DNA from: Myxococcales bacterium
GTDB lineage: Bacteria > Myxococcota > Polyangia > Fen-1088
DNA: 8,639 bases
Direction: 5' to 3'
Assembly: GCA_003155465.1 (NCBI GenBank)
Contig: PMCR01000327.1
Span: forward strand, 1,835-10,473
Positions 6,383-8,639 of this stretch are shown here, piece after piece. Position numbers and translations under genes: made by a program. The notes below the pieces were generated by a model. It saw nothing but the letters and a program-made list of their open reading frames with translations. It searched no databases and was not told where the DNA came from. The first letter of the stretch is position 1; each line of letters opens with the position of its first letter.

Positions 6383-7252
6383 ATGTCAATCCGTGTTTTC
6401 ATCGGGGGCCGGCCCTGTCCGCCCGAGCAGGCCGCCGTCCCGGTCTTCGATAGGGGCTTCCTGTTTGGCGACAGCGTGTACGAGACAGTGGGCACGAATC
6501 GCGGGCGGGCGGTCTTTCTCGACGACCACCTGCACCGTTTGGCCCGTTCCGCCGAACGGATCTACCTGCGGCTACCCCCGCGCGACGAGGTCGAGCGGGC
6601 GGTGACGCAGACGATCATTGCGGCGAACAACCCCGAGTCCCGGGTGAGGATTATCGTGACTCGGGGGGACGGTGCCGTGGATCTAGATCCCGCCGCGGCC
6701 GGTCAACCTCGTCTGGTCGTCATCGTCCAGCCGTTGGGAGGGCCGTCGCCGGAGTTATACGAGAAAGGCGCCGAAGTCGAGATCGTTTCGGTGACCCGAA
6801 ACTCGCCGCGAGCCATCGATCCCGCGGTCAAGTCGGGCAACTACTTGAACAACGTGCTTGCCATGGGCGAGGCCCGTCGGCGCCGTCCCTCGGTTCACGA
6901 GGCCATCCTGTGTGCGGCCAGCGACAGCGTGGCTGAAGGAGCGACCAGCAACGTGTTCGCAGTGGTCGCCGGCGAACTGCGCACACCAGGGCTCGAGGTG
7001 GGAATTTTGGACGGCGTGACCCGCGGGAAGATCCTGGCGTTGGCAAGTGCGAATGGCATTATGTGCCATGAGGTTTCGTTCATGAGCCCTCACGATCTTC
7101 GGCGGGCTGACGAGGCCTTTCTGACCAGCTCGGTGCGCGGTGTGATGCCCGTGACTCGGGTTGATGGGCAAGCGTTGGGTGATGGCAAGCCAGGCGCCGT
7201 GACCCAGCGCCTGGTGCTGCTCTATCGTCAGTTGGTCGAGGCTCAAACATGA
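6383..7252 (+). CDS. Class IV PLP-dependent aminotransferase (branched-chain or D-amino-acid type)
   Basis: A 289-aa fold-type IV PLP enzyme. Visible motifs: FDRGFLFGDSVYET at 22-35, HLHRLARSAE at 49-58, KSGNYLNNVLA at 150-160 with Lys150 as the expected Schiff-base lysine, EGATSNVF at 185-192 with Glu185 contacting the cofactor, GILDGVTRG at 207-215, and LTSSVRGVMPV at 247-257 as the second phosphate-binding loop. The 35-residue gap from Lys to Glu is close to that in E. coli IlvE. The DRG-FGD start is closer to D-amino-acid aminotransferases and aminodeoxychorismate lyases than to E. coli IlvE, and the length lies between these families. The substrate cannot be decided here, so no symbol is given. 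The frame extends 26 codons upstream, but the MSIRVFIGG start at 6383 fits the family and has only a weak ribosome site. It overlaps the next gene by ATGA. Confidence 0.9.
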   Translation: MSIRVFIGGRPCPPEQAAVPVFDRGFLFGDSVYETVGTNRGRAVFLDDHLHRLARSAERIYLRLPPRDEVERAVTQTIIAANNPESRVRIIVTRGDGAVDLDPAAAGQPRLVVIVQPLGGPSPELYEKGAEVEIVSVTRNSPRAIDPAVKSGNYLNNVLAMGEARRRRPSVHEAILCAASDSVAEGATSNVFAVVAGELRTPGLEVGILDGVTRGKILALASANGIMCHEVSFMSPHDLRRADEAFLTSSVRGVMPVTRVDGQALGDGKPGAVTQRLVLLYRQLVEAQT

Positions 7253-7467
7253 ACCCCGCGCAGACTGGACTGAAGTTTTTCGTACTCAGCGGCGCCATCC
7301 TGATTGTGAGCGGTGTGGCCCAAGCGTTGGCCCGACCCCGCGGTGCGCGCGAGAGCGGGATTCAGCGCTACCTCAACGGGGCCACGGTTCGGGCCATGGT
7401 GTTCGTGACCGTGGGGGTGCTGGCCATCATGGTGGGCTTTGGCGCGATTCCGATTGGACTGCGGTAG
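7249..7467 (+). CDS. Small predicted inner-membrane protein, 72 aa
   Basis: I do not recognise this family. Two hydrophobic segments, about residues 9-27 (FFVLSGAILIVSGVAQALA) and 49-68 (AMVFVTVGVLAIMVGFGAIP), are joined by a short basic loop containing RPRGARES. This predicts a two-helix hairpin in the cytoplasmic membrane. Its ATG overlaps the stop of the aminotransferase gene (ATGA), and a GAGG at 7238-7241 sits seven bases upstream, so it is probably translated by coupling and its amount tied to the enzyme. Whether the two proteins cooperate is unknown. The placement, ribosome site and coherent membrane pattern make it likely to be real despite its size. Confidence 0.75.
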   Translation: MNPAQTGLKFFVLSGAILIVSGVAQALARPRGARESGIQRYLNGATVRAMVFVTVGVLAIMVGFGAIPIGLR

Positions 7468-7488
7468 CTCAGTAGTCGCGTGGGGAGC

Positions 7489-7507
7489 CGGCGAGCCTTG
7501 CTCGCCG
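7489..7507 (+). terminator. Hairpin after the aminotransferase/membrane-protein pair
   Basis: CGGCGAG (7489-7495) and CTCGCCG (7501-7507) form a perfect 7-bp stem around CCTTG, 21 bases after the stop at 7467. No T-run follows, so termination is only a guess. Confidence 0.35.
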
Positions 7508-7518
7508 CGCACCATCGC

Positions 7519-7629
7519 GCGAGGTCGAGCGAAGCGAGCGGGGTGGGGTGGCGGGTGTGGGGGGCCCAAGGGTTTGGCGAGGCCGAGCGAAGCGAGCGTG
7601 GAGGGTGTGGCGGGTGGGGGGCCGAAGGG
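7519..7629 (+). repeat. Imperfect tandem duplication (about 58 bp) with G-quadruplex potential
   Basis: A 22-base block at 7519-7540 recurs at 7577-7598 with one mismatch; it contains the exact 15-mer CGAGCGAAGCGAGCG (7526-7540 and 7584-7598). Each block is followed by a related G-rich tail, giving a period of 58 bases. The core CGAGCGAAGCGAGC is a perfect mirror repeat. The tails carry G-runs fitting the G-quadruplex pattern on the + strand: 7540-7564 (runs of 4, 4, 3 and 6) and 7603-7629 (runs of 3, 3, 6 and 3). A decayed third copy of the core (GGGCGAAGCGAA) starts at 7627. Confidence 0.7.
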
Positions 7630-7635
7630 CGAAGC

Positions 7636-7652
7636 GAACCCTCCCAGGGTTC
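7636..7652 (+). terminator. Perfect hairpin after the G-rich repeat
   Basis: GAACCCT (7636-7642) and AGGGTTC (7646-7652) form a 7-bp stem with a CCC loop. Only a short CCATTT follows, so it is at best a weak intrinsic terminator for the upstream pair. Confidence 0.4.
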
Positions 7653-7671
7653 CCATTTCAGTTGGACTCCA

Positions 7672-7700
7672 TTGAATCGCTCGCCGTGATCCGCTAAAAG
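7672..7700 (+). promoter_or_regulatory. Candidate purB promoter
   Basis: TTGAAT (7672-7677) and TAAAAG (7695-7700) are separated by exactly 17 bases, each matching 4/6 of the sigma70 consensus, and end 25 bases before the purB ATG. The evidence is position and weak consensus only. Confidence 0.3.
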
Positions 7701-7725
7701 AACACGCTCTGCACGGCACTGCACC

Positions 7726-8639
7726 ATGATTGACCGCTACACCCGACCCGCGCTGGCCGAACTGTGGTCAGATGCCCGCCGTTACGAGACCTGGCTGCGG
7801 GTGGAATTGGCGGCCTGTGAGGCCATGGAAGCCGCGGGCCGCGTTCCCGCGGGAACGGCCGAAAGCGTGCGCCAGCGGACCGCTGGCAAACTGCAGGCCA
7901 AGCGCATCCTGGAAATCGAGGAGCGGACCAAGCACGATGTCATCGCGTTCCTCAGCCATGTCGAGGAACTCGCGGGCGAGCCCGGGCGCTGGCTCCACCT
8001 TGGGATGACGTCCTCCGATGTGCTGGATGCCTCCCTGGCAATCCTGCTGCGCGAGGCAGCCGATGAGATCGTGGTTGGGGTCGACCAGCTCATGCAGGCG
8101 CTCGCGCGCAAGGCCGACCAGCATCGCGCCACCCTGATGATCGGTCGCTCGCATGGCATTCACGCCGAGCCCATCACCGCGGGGTTGGTGTTCGCCGGCT
8201 TTTTCAGCGAGGTTGGCCGCGCGCGACGGGCGCTGGTGGCGGCGCGCGAAGAGATCTCGGTCGGCAAACTGGCTGGGGCGGTCGGCACCTACGCCAGCCT
8301 GGACCCGGAAATCGAGATTCGTGCTCTGGGTGCGCTCGGTCTGCACCCGGAGGTCGTGCCCACCCAGATCGTGGCGCGCGACCGCCATGCCGGCTACTTC
8401 ATGGCCCTGGCCCGGCTGGGCACCGCGGTCGAGCGTATCGCGCTCACCATCCGGCACTGGCAGCGGACAGAGGTGGGCGAGGCGGGGGAGGCTTTCGGTC
8501 AGGGGCAGAAGGGCTCGTCGGCCATGCCGCACAAGAAGAACCCGATCCTTTCCGAGAACTTGTGCGGGCTGGCGCGCTTGCTGCGTGCCTATGCCGGCGC
8601 GGCCCTGGAGGACGTGGCGCTCTGGCACGAGCGCGACAT
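7726..8639 (+). CDS. purB: Adenylosuccinate lyase, 3'-truncated by the window edge
   Basis: Catalyses two fumarate-releasing steps of purine synthesis: SAICAR to AICAR, and adenylosuccinate to AMP. It is a cytoplasmic homotetramer of the fumarase/aspartase superfamily. The visible 304 codons are about 70% of the usual 430-residue Bacillus-type enzyme; the frame is open to the last base. Motifs: TKHDV at 68-72 with His70, MTSSDVLD at 94-101, [10 protein letters not shown] at 140-149 with His143, [10 protein letters not shown] at 181-190, and the superfamily signature [12 protein letters not shown] at 262-273 with the mobile-loop serines 264 and 265. The visible part ends at VALWHERD, which precedes a conserved stretch. 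The ATG at 7726 gives the normal family N-terminus (MIDRYTRP); no clear ribosome site precedes it. It appears to be its own transcription unit, separated from upstream genes by the repeat-bearing gap. Confidence 0.97.
   Translation, partial: MIDRYTRPALAELWSDARRYETWLRVELAACEAMEAAGRVPAGTAESVRQRTAGKLQAKRILEIEERTKHDVIAFLSHVEELAGEPGRWLHLGMTSSDVLDASLAILLREAADEIVVGVDQLMQALARKADQHRATLMIGRSHGIHAEPITAGLVFAGFFSEVGRARRALVAAREEISVGKLAGAVGTYASLDPEIEIRALGALGLHPEVVPTQIVARDRHAGYFMALARLGTAVERIALTIRHWQRTEVGEAGEAFGQGQKGSSAMPHKKNPILSENLCGLARLLRAYAGAALEDVALWHERD

Larger units (their letters stand above)
7468..7725. other. 258-bp non-coding gap before purB
   Basis: No gene is supported here. From left to right it holds a perfect hairpin (7489-7507), an imperfect G-rich tandem duplication (7519-7629), a second perfect hairpin (7636-7652) and a candidate purB promoter (7672-7700). 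Confidence 0.7.

Noticed and set aside
7461..7513. tRNA-like stretch (TAGCTCAGTAG resembles an A box)
   Set aside because: It overlaps the stop codon of the membrane protein; there is no B box (GGTTCGA), no acceptor-stem pairing and no CCA end.
7519..7629. CRISPR array
   Set aside because: There are only two clear copies with related, G-rich following sequence rather than unique spacers, and no cas genes.
7768..8628. 286-codon open frame on the - strand opposite purB
   Set aside because: purB is unmistakable on the + strand; the antisense translation is rich in Arg, Gln and His with no domain.

Overview
The window is GC-rich, densely coded bacterial chromosome, probably from Myxococcota or a related former deltaproteobacterial lineage. 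The pointers are a Hanks-type kinase fold fused to GYF-like and AgmX/PglI (TonB-C-like) domains, a PilZ protein of the kind common in that group, and otherwise ordinary Gram-negative housekeeping genes. The lineage is an inference from gene content; no rRNA or tRNA gene is present to confirm it. I see no mobile element, CRISPR array or phage gene.

Region 1 (1-3620, + strand) is a tightly packed housekeeping cluster: the 3' part of glmM (cell-wall amino sugar synthesis), pdxJ (vitamin B6 synthesis; overlaps glmM by ATGA), nnr (repair of hydrated NAD(P)H; TTG start) and a 93-aa protein I do not recognise. acpS and tsaE, often found beside pdxJ and nnr, are absent here.

Region 2 (3721-6305, - strand) is a signalling pair. 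The promoter-distal gene encodes a membrane-anchored protein whose kinase domain has lost its key catalytic residues (a predicted pseudokinase), followed by a GYF-like domain, one transmembrane helix and an extracytoplasmic AgmX/PglI-like domain. Upstream on the same strand is a PilZ-domain protein. The 100-bp gap between region 1 and the pseudokinase gene, where transcription converges, is bracketed by a long inverted repeat lying against both stop codons.

Region 3 (6383-7467, + strand) diverges from the PilZ gene. It holds a class IV PLP aminotransferase and a translationally coupled 72-aa protein with two predicted membrane helices.

Region 4 (7468-8639) starts with a 258-bp non-coding stretch carrying hairpins and a G-rich imperfect tandem duplication with G-quadruplex potential. 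It is followed by the first 304 codons of purB, which runs off the window.

The most novel item is the pseudokinase/GYF/TM/AgmX-like protein next to PilZ. Its cytoplasmic signalling half joined to an envelope-facing half resembles the layout of the myxobacterial motility protein GltJ/AgmX, with a dead kinase fold at the N-terminus.
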